A stretch of 64,000 bases of DNA from Marinobacter sp. F4216 (GTDB taxonomy: Bacteria > Pseudomonadota > Gammaproteobacteria > Pseudomonadales > Oleiphilaceae), in contig NZ_JAIOUO010000002.1 of NCBI RefSeq assembly GCF_019931195.1, positions 930,001-994,000 on the forward strand, in the 5' to 3' direction. Of this stretch, positions 35,588 through 43,941 are shown one piece after another; the stretch's first letter is position 1, and each line of letters opens with the position of its first letter. Made by a program: the position numbers and the translations under genes. The notes under the pieces are model-generated. The model was given only the letters and a program-made list of their open reading frames with translations, was not told the DNA's origin and searched no databases.

Positions 35588-36882
35588 GCCCCTGTCGCTT
35601 CCGTTTCTTTGTCAGCCGTCTCAGAGAGCGCTTGTGGGTCAGGCCGCTTGCCCTCTGTGTGCTCTCTGTCGGCGCGATATTCGTGGCCAGGCTGGCGGAC
35701 AATCTGAGTTTTTCCAGCCTGGCACCTGAAATCAACCTGGATTCTGTTGAGTCCCTGCTGACGGTCATGGCGTCCAGCATGCTGGTTATTGCAACGTTTG
35801 CCGTCGGCTCCATGGTGGCCGCCTATGCCTCCGCTAGTGCCGGCGCTACCCCGCGTTCCATCCCGCTAGTGATTGCAGACGACGTTACCCAGAACGCATT
35901 GTCTGCATTCATCGGCGCCTTCATCTTCAGTAATGTTGCCCTGGTTGCAGTCAAAAGCGATCTGTTCCAGTTTGCGGGCCTATTCTCAATCTTTGCACTC
36001 ACCCTTCTGGTATTTGCCATTGTGGTGATTACGTTCGTGCGTTGGGTAGACAGGATTGCCCGGCTGGGCCGAGTGGTAAACATCATTGAAAAAGCGGAAA
36101 AGGCTGCCGGTGATTCCCTGGATCGCCGACGCCATTCGCCCACGCTGGGCGCCCTGGAAAGTCCCCTAAACCAGGAACATTACCGTGACACTGGGATCTC
36201 CGTGTACTCGTCGACGGTTGGTTACGTCCAGCATATTGATCTGGAGAACTTGCAGTCCAGCGCAGAAGCGCTCGATTGCCGTCTGGTTGTGGCGGCACTG
36301 CCGGGTGCGTTTGTCGGCACGCGCCGCCCACTGCTTTACGTTATGGGCTGGTCTGATCAGCAGGAAGCATCCGCTATAACAGAGCTTTCCCGGGCGTTCA
36401 CCATCAGTTCCAACCGTACCTTTGAAGATGACCCCCGCTTCGGACTTCTGGCACTGTCTGAGATCGCCGGTAAGGCATTGTCGCCCGGCATCAATGATCC
36501 GGGAACGGCCATCAACGTCATCGGCACACACGTGCGCCTGTTTACGCTCTGGCAATCACCACTGGAGCAGGACCGATTAAAACCGGTCAGCTACGATCGT
36601 GTGTCTGTTCCCAGGCTTGTGACCGAAGATTTGTTCGACGATGCCTTTACCGCAATCGCCCGCGATGGTGCAGGTATGGTTGAGGTAGCCATCCGCCTGC
36701 AGAAAGCGTTCAGTGCACTGGCGGAAACAGACGACGCCGCCATAGTCGCTGCCGCCCGGAAACATTCACGGATGGCACTGGCACGGGCGGAAAAGGCCCT
36801 GTCGCTTCAGGACGATATCGATGCGGTGTCTATTGCAGCAGGGTTCTGCCCCATGGATCTCAGCCTGGATAAAATCCGCTAG
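35581..36882 (+). CDS. DUF2254 membrane protein
   Basis: This is a 433-residue protein. Four TM helices occupy about residues 20-165, and the soluble rest has the DUF2254 signature, including IDLENLQSSAEAL, DPRFGLLALSEIAGKALSPG and INDPGTAINVIG. The function of DUF2254 is unknown. The ATG at 35581 overlaps the end of the DUF421 stub, so it may now be translated by coupling to that stub's ribosome site. Confidence 0.85.
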   Translation: MLSPCRFRFFVSRLRERLWVRPLALCVLSVGAIFVARLADNLSFSSLAPEINLDSVESLLTVMASSMLVIATFAVGSMVAAYASASAGATPRSIPLVIADDVTQNALSAFIGAFIFSNVALVAVKSDLFQFAGLFSIFALTLLVFAIVVITFVRWVDRIARLGRVVNIIEKAEKAAGDSLDRRRHSPTLGALESPLNQEHYRDTGISVYSSTVGYVQHIDLENLQSSAEALDCRLVVAALPGAFVGTRRPLLYVMGWSDQQEASAITELSRAFTISSNRTFEDDPRFGLLALSEIAGKALSPGINDPGTAINVIGTHVRLFTLWQSPLEQDRLKPVSYDRVSVPRLVTEDLFDDAFTAIARDGAGMVEVAIRLQKAFSALAETDDAAIVAAARKHSRMALARAEKALSLQDDIDAVSIAAGFCPMDLSLDKIR

Positions 36883-36896
36883 TCTCATATCAGTTT

Positions 36897-37988
36897 TCAT
36901 GCCTCTTGCCTCCCCTCTTCAATTTTTTCCTCGACCTGTCGACTCTCCGCCGGGCTTGTATCCGGTTCCTCCTGCTCGGCTTCTGCGCCGGCTTCCAGGT
37001 TCAGTTGGATAAACACAGGAAAATGGTCTGATCCCCAGGCGGGGCCTCTCTCCATTCTGACGAGCTTGAAATGGTCGGAATGAAACACGTGATCAAGCGG
37101 CCAGCGTAGAAGCAGATTCTTGGCGTTAAAGGTGTTGTACATCCCGCGCCCGACGCGAGGGTCGAGCAGGCCGCTGGTTTTCTGGAACAGACTGGTGGTG
37201 CGGGACCAGGCGACATCGTTGAAGTCCCCGGCAACAATGGTGGGCTTGCCCCGTTTTTTGACCTCCCGACCCACGATGAGCAGCTCGGCATCCCTCCCGG
37301 TGGTCTCGGTGGCATACACGGGGTTGGGTGGATCAGGATGAACAAAATGCAGATAGACCGGATCGCCGGATCGCAATATCAATCTCATGTGCATTGACGG
37401 AATGCTGTCTTTCAGAAGGAACCGGATCTCGGTATCCACCAGCTTCAGGCGGCTAAACACCAGCATGCCATAGGTATTATCCAGAGGTTTTTTCAACGTG
37501 TAAGGATAACTCTCTTCCAGCGCCACTAGGGCTTGCTGCCACCACCGATCTGCCTCTACGGTGAGGATCACATCCGGGTCATACATGCGCACAACGTCAA
37601 GGAAGGATTCTGATTTCCGGTTGTCCATCAGCACGTTTGCCACTAGCAGGCTGAGGCTTTTCATGCTCGAGCGTGATTGTGCAGGAAAGACCTGCTTTCG
37701 CTTCAGTCGCGTGTAGGGGGAAATTCTCACAATCTGATAGCCCACAGCCAGCAGCAGCACGCCTAGCAGAGCAGCTTCATAACGGTTTGAGAAGTTAAGA
37801 AAAAAAGGACAGGCGCCACTGACCAGGACGCCTGCGATCGCAATCTGCCCTCTTGGGAAATCGAGAATGCGAATCCACCACTGATTAAAACGCAGCAGCG
37901 GTAAGCCCGTCATTATCACTACTGACAGGGCCAGTATGATCAGGATAATTTTCACCAGATAGGGACTGGTCAGGTGATCCAGCCACAA
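36897..37988 (-). CDS. Membrane-anchored endonuclease/exonuclease/phosphatase-family protein
   Basis: This is a 363-residue protein with three N-terminal TM helices (about residues 10-30, 45-62 and 70-86) followed by an EEP-fold domain. Catalytic motifs are VANVLMDNR (the first Asn region), TVEADRW (Glu), VAGDFNDV and GSDHFPVF. The C-terminus is Glu-rich and probably disordered. Proteins of this layout (compare YafD-like) act on unknown phosphoesters at the membrane. It converges on the DUF2254 gene with only 14 bases between stops. Confidence 0.8.
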   Translation of the reverse strand: MWLDHLTSPYLVKIILIILALSVVIMTGLPLLRFNQWWIRILDFPRGQIAIAGVLVSGACPFFLNFSNRYEAALLGVLLLAVGYQIVRISPYTRLKRKQVFPAQSRSSMKSLSLLVANVLMDNRKSESFLDVVRMYDPDVILTVEADRWWQQALVALEESYPYTLKKPLDNTYGMLVFSRLKLVDTEIRFLLKDSIPSMHMRLILRSGDPVYLHFVHPDPPNPVYATETTGRDAELLIVGREVKKRGKPTIVAGDFNDVAWSRTTSLFQKTSGLLDPRVGRGMYNTFNAKNLLLRWPLDHVFHSDHFKLVRMERGPAWGSDHFPVFIQLNLEAGAEAEQEEPDTSPAESRQVEEKIEEGRQEA

Positions 37989-38016
37989 GGAAAATCCGTG
38001 CGGCTGGAGGCCTTAC

Positions 38017-38283
38017 TCAGCGCGCAGAGCGACGCTGGAACAGGCTAAGGATACCAAGCAGTATTACTGCACCGATCAACGATACAACGAAGCTCATGAC
38101 CGTGATGCCCTCATTAATCGAGCCTGCGCCCAGCAACGGCCCGATCAGCCATCCACCAATCAACGCGCCGACGATGCCAACCACAATATTGAGGATAATC
38201 CCCTGTTGTCCGTCCGTGCCCATGATCAGGCTGGCAACCCAACCGACCAGGCCACCCATTACGAGCCATACGATTATGCCCAT
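38017..38283 (-). CDS. GlsB/YeaQ/YmgE-family stress membrane protein
   Basis: This is an 88-residue protein with three TM helices and the transglycosylase-associated family pattern, including GWVASLIMGTDGQQG and NIVVGIVGALIGGWL. Such small proteins are induced in stationary phase or by envelope stress. It is between the EEP-family and PRC-barrel genes in the same direction. Confidence 0.9.
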   Translation of the reverse strand: MGIIVWLVMGGLVGWVASLIMGTDGQQGIILNIVVGIVGALIGGWLIGPLLGAGSINEGITVMSFVVSLIGAVILLGILSLFQRRSAR

Positions 38284-38392
38284 GGTATTTCTCCATTAAT
38301 TCCGGCGCACCGGGGCGCCATTTTATGGGGCAAATGGCAGAGGCTCGTGCCCCTGCCATTGCTCCTTACACTAAACGCCCGTGAACCGGGAT

Positions 38393-38899
38393 TTACTTCT
38401 GCCCTTTGTATTCTGGCGCAGACTTCAGCCCTTCACGGGTCTGATTAATTCTCAGTGTGCGCTCGTCGGCAGTGGCTGATTTAGTGACCTGATCCCAGCT
38501 AATGGCGACGTTCTTCTCGCCCATACCCAGGAATCCGCCAACACCTACAACTATGGCGACCACCTGACCGTCCTGGTCAATAATCAGATCGCTGATCGCG
38601 CCTACTTCTTCACCGCCGGTGGTTTTAACATCGGTACCAATCAGATCTGTCGCCTGCATGCCCTCGGCAGGCGCAGCGCTCATGTAATTCCCACCTTTCG
38701 TGCCTGAGTGGCTGGGGTCTTTCTGGCCAGGCTGAAGCTTGGTATCGGAAGACTTGTTGGACTCATAGCCGCTTTCGGTCGCCTGGCTTTCGCCGCTGGC
38801 GCTCGAATTGGATGAGTCCTGAGCAAGCAGGGCGCCAGAACCCAGAGTCAGGGCCGGTGCCACCATTGCGTAAAATGCTAAAGAGTGTAACTTTTTCAT
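38393..38899 (-). CDS. Exported PRC-barrel domain protein (paralogue 2)
   Basis: This 168-residue protein has a signal peptide (SGALLAQDSS), a Ser/Glu/Lys-rich linker and a C-terminal PRC-barrel. It is very close to the copy at 29930: the same MKKLH(S/T)LAFYA start, the same VVGVGGFLGMGEKNVAISWD and the same ending logic (REGLKSAPEYKGQK). The ATG at 38899 follows GGAGAATCCT, and the leader is conserved with paralogue 1. A promoter motif lies at 39040-39070. Confidence 0.86.
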   Translation of the reverse strand: MKKLHSLAFYAMVAPALTLGSGALLAQDSSNSSASGESQATESGYESNKSSDTKLQPGQKDPSHSGTKGGNYMSAAPAEGMQATDLIGTDVKTTGGEEVGAISDLIIDQDGQVVAIVVGVGGFLGMGEKNVAISWDQVTKSATADERTLRINQTREGLKSAPEYKGQK

Positions 38900-39039
38900 A
38901 GGATTCTCCCTGGAATCGGATATGCAAGTCGGACAAGATGTCCTTGTTAGCCGCCTCATCAGGGCTTCCTTCCCTTGCGTCGTTGTCGGGAAGGCAACTG
39001 AAATACTGCTTGATCTCAAATTCAGGATGAGCTTTTACA

Positions 39040-39070
39040 CTACTCCAGAGTAGCCAGGCAGTCGGTTCGG
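39040..39070 (-). promoter_or_regulatory. Stress-island promoter motif, copy 6 (PRC-barrel 2)
   Basis: On the minus strand CCGAACCGAC (39061-39070) is followed after GAACCG and 17 bases by GAGTAG (39040-39045), the same arrangement as before PRC-barrel 1. Confidence 0.65.
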
Positions 39071-39471
39071 TAACGCACTAAGTCATGTTCTCTGGCACTC
39101 GAGGCGGGCCCTGGTAGGCACCTGGGAGCCACTGAGAAAAAAGTTTCATTGCCTAGCGATGACTGCCGTGGGTACCAGTCGCTCTTAAAGCCTTTAAGGC
39201 AGAATCGTTGTTGATGGTCCGAGTGCTCACGGAGTACACTCTTTTCACGACAGGAAGTCTCTTCTGTGAAAACACAGCAAATTTTACGGTCTTGGTTTAC
39301 GCTTAACGTGTTTTGATTCAGGGACGCTGCTCTAAACCTGACCGGTAATATTGACAAGAAAATCACAACCTCTGATTTTTTGGATGGTTACAAGTTATAG
39401 CGTCCGGTATTTAATGCAGTCGCCAGACAGGTAGTGTTCTCGCTAACCATCGTGCTCTGGAATGGATTCAA
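39071..39471. other. 401-base gap before the Crp/Fnr gene
   Basis: No gene with a usable ribosome site is evident; a 108-codon minus-strand frame here looks accidental. The crp promoter presumably lies in the AT-rich part at 39360-39420, but I cannot name its boxes. GTTCTCGCTAAC at 39438-39449 is a loose match to the island motif, pointing away from crp. Confidence 0.4.
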
Positions 39472-40191
39472 ATGACTGACACACCCGGTCCACTGCAAAA
39501 CAAGCTTCTTGCCGCCCTGTCTGATGATGCTCGCGCGCGTATTTTCCCGAGACTGAAATTAATCGAAATGTCCCTTGGGGACGTGATCTACGAATCAGGC
39601 CAATCCATTAAATACGTCTATTTCCCTTTGGACTGCATCATTTCTCTACTCTATGTGATGGTGAACGGTTCTTCTGCTGAAATTTCGGTGGTCGGCAACG
39701 AAGGCATGGCCGGTGTTGCCGTTATTATGGGGGGAGAAAGCACGCCTAACCGGTTTATTGTGCAGAGCAGCGGCCAGGCCTACCGAATGCGCGCCGAAGA
39801 CCTGAAAAAAGAGTTCAACACCCACTCCGAGATTCGCATTATCACCCTGCGCTTTACGCAAGCCTTGATCACCCAGATGTCTCAGACTGCGGTCTGCAAC
39901 CGCCATCACACCATCGACCAGCAGTTGTGTCGATGGCTATTGTTGTCACTGGATCGGCTAGGCAACAATCAACTCAATATGACCCAGGAGCTGATAGCCA
40001 ATATGCTGGGTGTCCGCCGTGAGGGTGTCACCGAAGCCGCAGGCAAGCTGCAGAAACTGGGAGTGATTGAGTATCGACGCGGCCACATCACCGTGCTCGA
40101 TCGCCCGCAACTGGAATCCCTTAGTTGCGAATGCTACGCCGTGGTCAGACGAGAGAATCTCCGCCTTGAGTCCAAAGGTTTAGAGATTTAA
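39472..40191 (+). CDS. Crp/Fnr-family transcriptional regulator
   Basis: This 239-residue regulator has an N-terminal cyclic-nucleotide-binding-like barrel (about residues 20-150, including SAEISVVGNEGMAGVAVIMGG) and a C-terminal winged helix (MTQELIANMLGVRREGVTEAAGKL is split across about 173-196). No Fnr-type cysteine cluster is seen, so it is not an iron-sulfur oxygen sensor; its ligand is unknown. A decayed copy of its C-terminal part lies at 29330-29657. Its stop shares the TTAA of the convergent cyclase gene's stop. Confidence 0.85.
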   Translation: MTDTPGPLQNKLLAALSDDARARIFPRLKLIEMSLGDVIYESGQSIKYVYFPLDCIISLLYVMVNGSSAEISVVGNEGMAGVAVIMGGESTPNRFIVQSSGQAYRMRAEDLKKEFNTHSEIRIITLRFTQALITQMSQTAVCNRHHTIDQQLCRWLLLSLDRLGNNQLNMTQELIANMLGVRREGVTEAAGKLQKLGVIEYRRGHITVLDRPQLESLSCECYAVVRRENLRLESKGLEI

Positions 40192-41186
40192 CGCTTAAGA
40201 CCCGGCAACCCTCGCTTTGCTTCCGTCTTGACCCGATACATGGCTGCATCCGCGTGGGGCAATAAAGCCTCCAGAGTTTCGCCGTCGTTTGGAAACAGGC
40301 TGATACCCACGCTAACCGTAAGCGTCGCCCAGTGACCTTGCTCTCGCAGCAATTCAGCGGCAGATTCCCGTACTTTTTCGACCACCGCAAATGCCTGTTC
40401 ATGTTCTGCAAGGTCGCTTAGCAGCACAACAAATTCGTCACCGCCGTGACGGCATACGTGATCCGTCGCGCGCACACAGCCCAATAGTCTCGGGCCCAAC
40501 GCCTGTAAAATTTCGTCGCCAGCGGCGTGGCCCAAGGTATCGTTCACTTCCTTAAAGTTATTGAGATCAATGAACAGCATCACCATTTTCTTTTCATGGC
40601 GTCGGGCCAGTGCAGCGGCCTGCTTGAAGCGGTCTTCAAAAGCATAGCGATTGAGCAGGCCCGTCAGTGAATCGTGCTGCGCCCTATAAGCCATTCTGGC
40701 GGTGGTTTCCGCCGAATAGCGGGAATCGTGGAATTTGACCACCGCGCCGGTGATTTCAGCTTTTGCATTGCGCAATGGTGATGCGGCATTTTCAATGGCC
40801 AGTTCGCGATCGTCGCTCGCTTTCAACAGCACACTGCTATGCAGTTCAACGGGCGTGCCGACTTCCATGACATGTTGCGCCAGGTTGGCCCTCGTCACCC
40901 GAGTGGTTACGTCAATCACCCGAAAGACCTCTTCCAGTGGTCGGCCCAGCGCTTCCTTCCGGCTGAAGCCAGTCAGGGTCTCCGCCGCCGTGTTCATGTA
41001 GGTAATATTCGCGTCAGTATCCGTTGCCAGCACCGCATCGCCAACGAAGTCCAGCATGGTGTGAGCCAGCGCAGTCTCATCCTTAGGATCTTTCTTTTTC
41101 CTGACGGATTTGGGCTTCAAGCGCTTCCGTTGGCCAATCCTCGTCGGCATAGGTGAGAGATGAAAGGCTCGGGAGGGGCTCAACAT
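40188..41186 (-). CDS. Soluble PAS-GGDEF diguanylate cyclase
   Basis: This 332-residue protein has a basic N-terminus, a PAS domain (about 45-160, VLATDTDANITYMNTAAETLTG) and a GGDEF domain (about 170-330). The active site RHGGDEFVVLL is intact, and the inhibitory I-site RATD is present at the PleD position, unlike the cyclase at 4464. No TM helix is seen, so it is cytosolic. AGGAGG eight bases before the ATG at 41186 fixes the start. It follows the PEP-CTERM gene after 12 bases, suggesting one transcript. Confidence 0.88.
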   Translation of the reverse strand: MLSPSRAFHLSPMPTRIGQRKRLKPKSVRKKKDPKDETALAHTMLDFVGDAVLATDTDANITYMNTAAETLTGFSRKEALGRPLEEVFRVIDVTTRVTRANLAQHVMEVGTPVELHSSVLLKASDDRELAIENAASPLRNAKAEITGAVVKFHDSRYSAETTARMAYRAQHDSLTGLLNRYAFEDRFKQAAALARRHEKKMVMLFIDLNNFKEVNDTLGHAAGDEILQALGPRLLGCVRATDHVCRHGGDEFVVLLSDLAEHEQAFAVVEKVRESAAELLREQGHWATLTVSVGISLFPNDGETLEALLPHADAAMYRVKTEAKRGLPGLKR

Positions 41187-41198
41187 AATCGAGACCTC

Positions 41199-41750
41199 CT
41201 AGTTTTCAAAGGTGACTTTTCGCTTAAATGGACTCTTGCGAGCGCAGATCAGAGCTACCAATCCGATCCCGAATAGCGCCAGTGTGCCCGGCTCAGGAAC
41301 CGGGACATCGAATGCTTTCATCATAACGAGCATGTCGCCATGATCATCATCGACTCGATTATTGTCGTCCTGGCCCAGAAAACTATGGTCGAGTCGACCC
41401 TGGAAAATGGAGTAGTTATAAAAGGGAACCTGGTTGGCTTCGCGAAGGTTCGTCACCAAACCGGCAGCGGCTCCAGCGGGCGTCACAGACGAAAACCGAG
41501 AGTCGAGTTTTCCAGGGCCTGCCAAATAAAAATCGCTAAATGCCTTACCGGGTGCGGAAGAGGCGGTGTTGTACACCCTGGAATGGTTTGATGAAAACGC
41601 GCCTCTGTCACGAACAGCGTAACTATTTTCGCCAGAAACGGGCATTAACACTCCACCCGGGTTGGGGACAGTGCCTATGAAGGTCGCGTGGGTAAGGCCA
41701 GAGGCACCAACTGCAGCCGCGATGACTACGATTCGAATTAATGTATTCAT
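41199..41750 (-). CDS. Exported PEP-CTERM protein
   Basis: This 183-residue protein has a signal peptide (to about SGLTHATF) and a C-terminal PEP-CTERM signal: VPEPGTLALFGIGLVALI followed by a basic tail. The body (about 120 residues) has no family I recognise. The ATG at 41750 is chosen because the signal peptide begins there; GGA lies about eight bases upstream. It is the second PEP-CTERM protein in the window, next to a cyclic-di-GMP synthase gene, which fits a link with matrix or biofilm. Confidence 0.75.
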   Translation of the reverse strand: MNTLIRIVVIAAAVGASGLTHATFIGTVPNPGGVLMPVSGENSYAVRDRGAFSSNHSRVYNTASSAPGKAFSDFYLAGPGKLDSRFSSVTPAGAAAGLVTNLREANQVPFYNYSIFQGRLDHSFLGQDDNNRVDDDHGDMLVMMKAFDVPVPEPGTLALFGIGLVALICARKSPFKRKVTFEN

Positions 41751-41820
41751 AGTGAAATCCTTCCTATGGATTGCCGAAGCCAATAAAACAGCCTAAAAAC
41801 CTTCAGCCAAATCCAGCCGC

Positions 41821-42681
41821 CTAGTTTTCAATAATCACTTCAACGCGCCGGTTTTGCTGGCGCCCCATGGCGGACTCGTTGCCGGCCACAGGGCGTTCAA
41901 TCCCCAGACCGGACACCGTAAGCCTGCGGCTTTGTACGCCATGATCCGTTAAGTAACGGCGGACCGAATCAGCTCTCTTCAGCGACAGGGTCTGGTTGAA
42001 TTGTGCGCTGCCGATGTTGTCGGTGTGGCCTTCGATCAGTACGTTCCGGTCCGGATAGGTTTTGAGAAAGTCCACCAGCTTTTCCAGGTTGCGATTAGGC
42101 CCGCCCTGCAGTTCTGCGCTGCCAGTGGCAAACAATACGTCGCCCAGCGTCAGCACCAGACCACGTTCTGTTGCTTCTGCCTCAAGCTCGTCGATCTGGC
42201 TTTGCATCTCTTGGGCGGCTTTTGCGGACACGGCTGCAGCCTCCATCTCAGAGCTGCGGGCAGTATCTGCGTCAGCACGCGCTTTGTCTGCCTCGAGGGT
42301 ACGGGCTGCCAGCCTGGCGGCATCACGCCTTTCTCCCAGGCGTTTACGGTCGGCTTCCATCTGGCGGGTAGTGCCCGTGGCTCTGGCGATTTCCACCAAA
42401 CGGTCGGCCATATAGATCCGGTGGTCCGCCAGTGTGGCTTCATCGCTGTCAAGAGGCTGTTCGGCAAGTTGTACGGCAGTTTCCGCATCACGCAATTCAA
42501 TACGGGCGTTATTGGCCATCGCCGGATTGCGCTGCAGCTCTGTCAGCTTCTGTCGCGCATCCAGCGCCTCAGTCGAGGTTTCAGGCGCCATGGCGCAGGC
42601 GTTCAGCAACAACGAAGAAAGCAGAACAATGGCACTGGTTTTGCCAACGAACGGTTTTTTCAATAGCGATACAGTTTTCAT
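41821..42681 (-). CDS. OmpA-family lipoprotein with N-terminal DUF4398 region
   Basis: This 286-residue lipoprotein (lipobox LLNAC) has an N-terminal DUF4398-like helical region, an Ala/Glu/Arg-rich coiled coil (about 95-175) and a C-terminal OmpA peptidoglycan-binding domain. The latter has FATGSAELQGGPNRNLEKL, IEGHTDNIGS and the NRRVEVII end. It probably tethers the outer membrane to peptidoglycan. It overlaps the upstream DUF4398 lipoprotein gene by four bases (ATGA). Confidence 0.88.
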   Translation of the reverse strand: MKTVSLLKKPFVGKTSAIVLLSSLLLNACAMAPETSTEALDARQKLTELQRNPAMANNARIELRDAETAVQLAEQPLDSDEATLADHRIYMADRLVEIARATGTTRQMEADRKRLGERRDAARLAARTLEADKARADADTARSSEMEAAAVSAKAAQEMQSQIDELEAEATERGLVLTLGDVLFATGSAELQGGPNRNLEKLVDFLKTYPDRNVLIEGHTDNIGSAQFNQTLSLKRADSVRRYLTDHGVQSRRLTVSGLGIERPVAGNESAMGRQQNRRVEVIIEN

Positions 42682-43076
42682 TTCTGCTCTCCCTGGCGCC
42701 CCATTTCCACATCCAGAGCATCGGCGCCGCGCCCCATTTCACGATTGATTTCCGCCGCTTTGGCGGTTTCTGTTCTTGCCATCGCCAGCCTGGCAGCCGC
42801 ACTGGCCTGTTTGGCCAACTGGTCCGCCTTTGTCATGGACTCTTCAACCACAGCCTTCTCGGCCATAACCAACTGTGCGCGTGCTTCTTCCAGCTCTGCA
42901 CCGGCGTATTGCCGCGCATCTGCCTGTTCAGCTCTGGCAATGGTGTCTCTGGCCACGTTCAGCGACTCGGTCGGTGGTAAGGGCGCCGAGGCGCACGCAA
43001 TCAGTAATGTCGTCAGAGCAAGAGTGAAAAATAGAGAAATTCGGTGGTTTGCATTGCCTGCAAGAGAAAGTTTCAT
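42678..43076 (-). CDS. DUF4398 lipoprotein
   Basis: This 132-residue lipoprotein (lipobox LLIAC) has a DUF4398-like alpha-helical body rich in Ala, Glu and Gln (NVARDTIARAEQADARQYAG). It shares this region with the N-terminal part of the next gene, so the pair probably arose from one domain and may interact. Translation is coupled to the OmpA-type gene. A promoter motif lies 97-127 bases upstream. Confidence 0.8.
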   Translation of the reverse strand: MKLSLAGNANHRISLFFTLALTTLLIACASAPLPPTESLNVARDTIARAEQADARQYAGAELEEARAQLVMAEKAVVEESMTKADQLAKQASAAARLAMARTETAKAAEINREMGRGADALDVEMGRQGEQK

Positions 43077-43172
43077 AACCTGGCCCCTGTTAATCCGGAG
43101 CTGCCAGAACCCATCAAGATTCAGGCACTCACAAACCGGAACGGTTCGCGGACTCTCCTTATTGGATCCAAG

Positions 43173-43203
43173 TTAACAATTACCGGTCAGGGGTTCGGTT
43201 CGC
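43173..43203 (-). promoter_or_regulatory. Stress-island promoter motif, copy 7 (DUF4398/OmpA operon)
   Basis: On the minus strand GCGAACCGAA (43194-43203) is followed after 17 bases by TGTTAA (43173-43178). It reads toward the DUF4398-OmpA pair. Confidence 0.55.
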
Positions 43204-43314
43204 TAACGCACGCAGGCCACTATGTTGAGCAAACGTGGCATGGCAGCTGTCTAAGGCGGACTCCCAGGAGTAGTATGGGAGTGGTAACAGCGGATAGCTG
43301 CGAGGGAAGCGATA

Positions 43315-43941
43315 ATGACAGCCAATAAAGGACTTTCATGGGCAGAAGAGCGCGCCCAACTTCGTCTACAGGCTGAAGACCTGATTCGTGACGGCGCCGA
43401 CAAGGTTGCTAATATCGGGGGTGGCGCCCTTGGGGTTGAAGCACTGGCCCTCTTATACCGTCGGGCCAGTGATCCCGACTTTGCTGCCGATGCACTAAAG
43501 CTGCTGCACGAGCTGCAAACCCACCAGGTGGAGCTTGATCTGCTGCTTGAACAACTTCAGGCCAGTGAAGCCGAGCTTACTGAAGAGTTGGCCTATTATC
43601 AGGCGCTGTATAGATTCGCGCCAGCGGCCTGCCTGGTGGTATCCCGAGATGGGCGGGTGATTGAAAGCAACGCTGCTGCGGTCGCTCTGCTGGGGTGCAC
43701 GCCTGAGCGCTCGGAGGAACAGAGGCTGACCCAATATCTGGCGCCGCCGGGCCGCGGCGATGTGGCTGATATGTTAGAGAACCTTAAGACGCCCGGGGCC
43801 GTGGCAACTTGCAGGGCCTGGCTTGCCGCTAACGATAGCTTTGAGCTGTCGATCAGCGCGAGCTTCATTGCGAGCGGCGACCTGATCATGATAGTGGTGG
43901 CCCCCTACCCGGCTCCGCACACTCATCCTGCTCGCTCCTGA
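43315..43941 (+). CDS. PAS-domain protein preceding the CheB-CheR hybrid
   Basis: This 208-residue soluble protein has a helical N-terminal half (about 1-95, with LLHELQTHQVELDLLLEQLQ like the linker seen before PAS domains in chemotaxis-like sensors) and one PAS domain (about 95-200). Its stop overlaps the next ATG by one base (TGATG), so the two are coupled. It may be a detached sensor module of the following CheB-CheR protein. Confidence 0.7.
   Translation: MTANKGLSWAEERAQLRLQAEDLIRDGADKVANIGGGALGVEALALLYRRASDPDFAADALKLLHELQTHQVELDLLLEQLQASEAELTEELAYYQALYRFAPAACLVVSRDGRVIESNAAAVALLGCTPERSEEQRLTQYLAPPGRGDVADMLENLKTPGAVATCRAWLAANDSFELSISASFIASGDLIMIVVAPYPAPHTHPARS

Noticed and set aside
39040..39366. 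108-codon minus-strand frame upstream of PRC-barrel 2
   Set aside because: It crosses the promoter motif and has no ribosome site.
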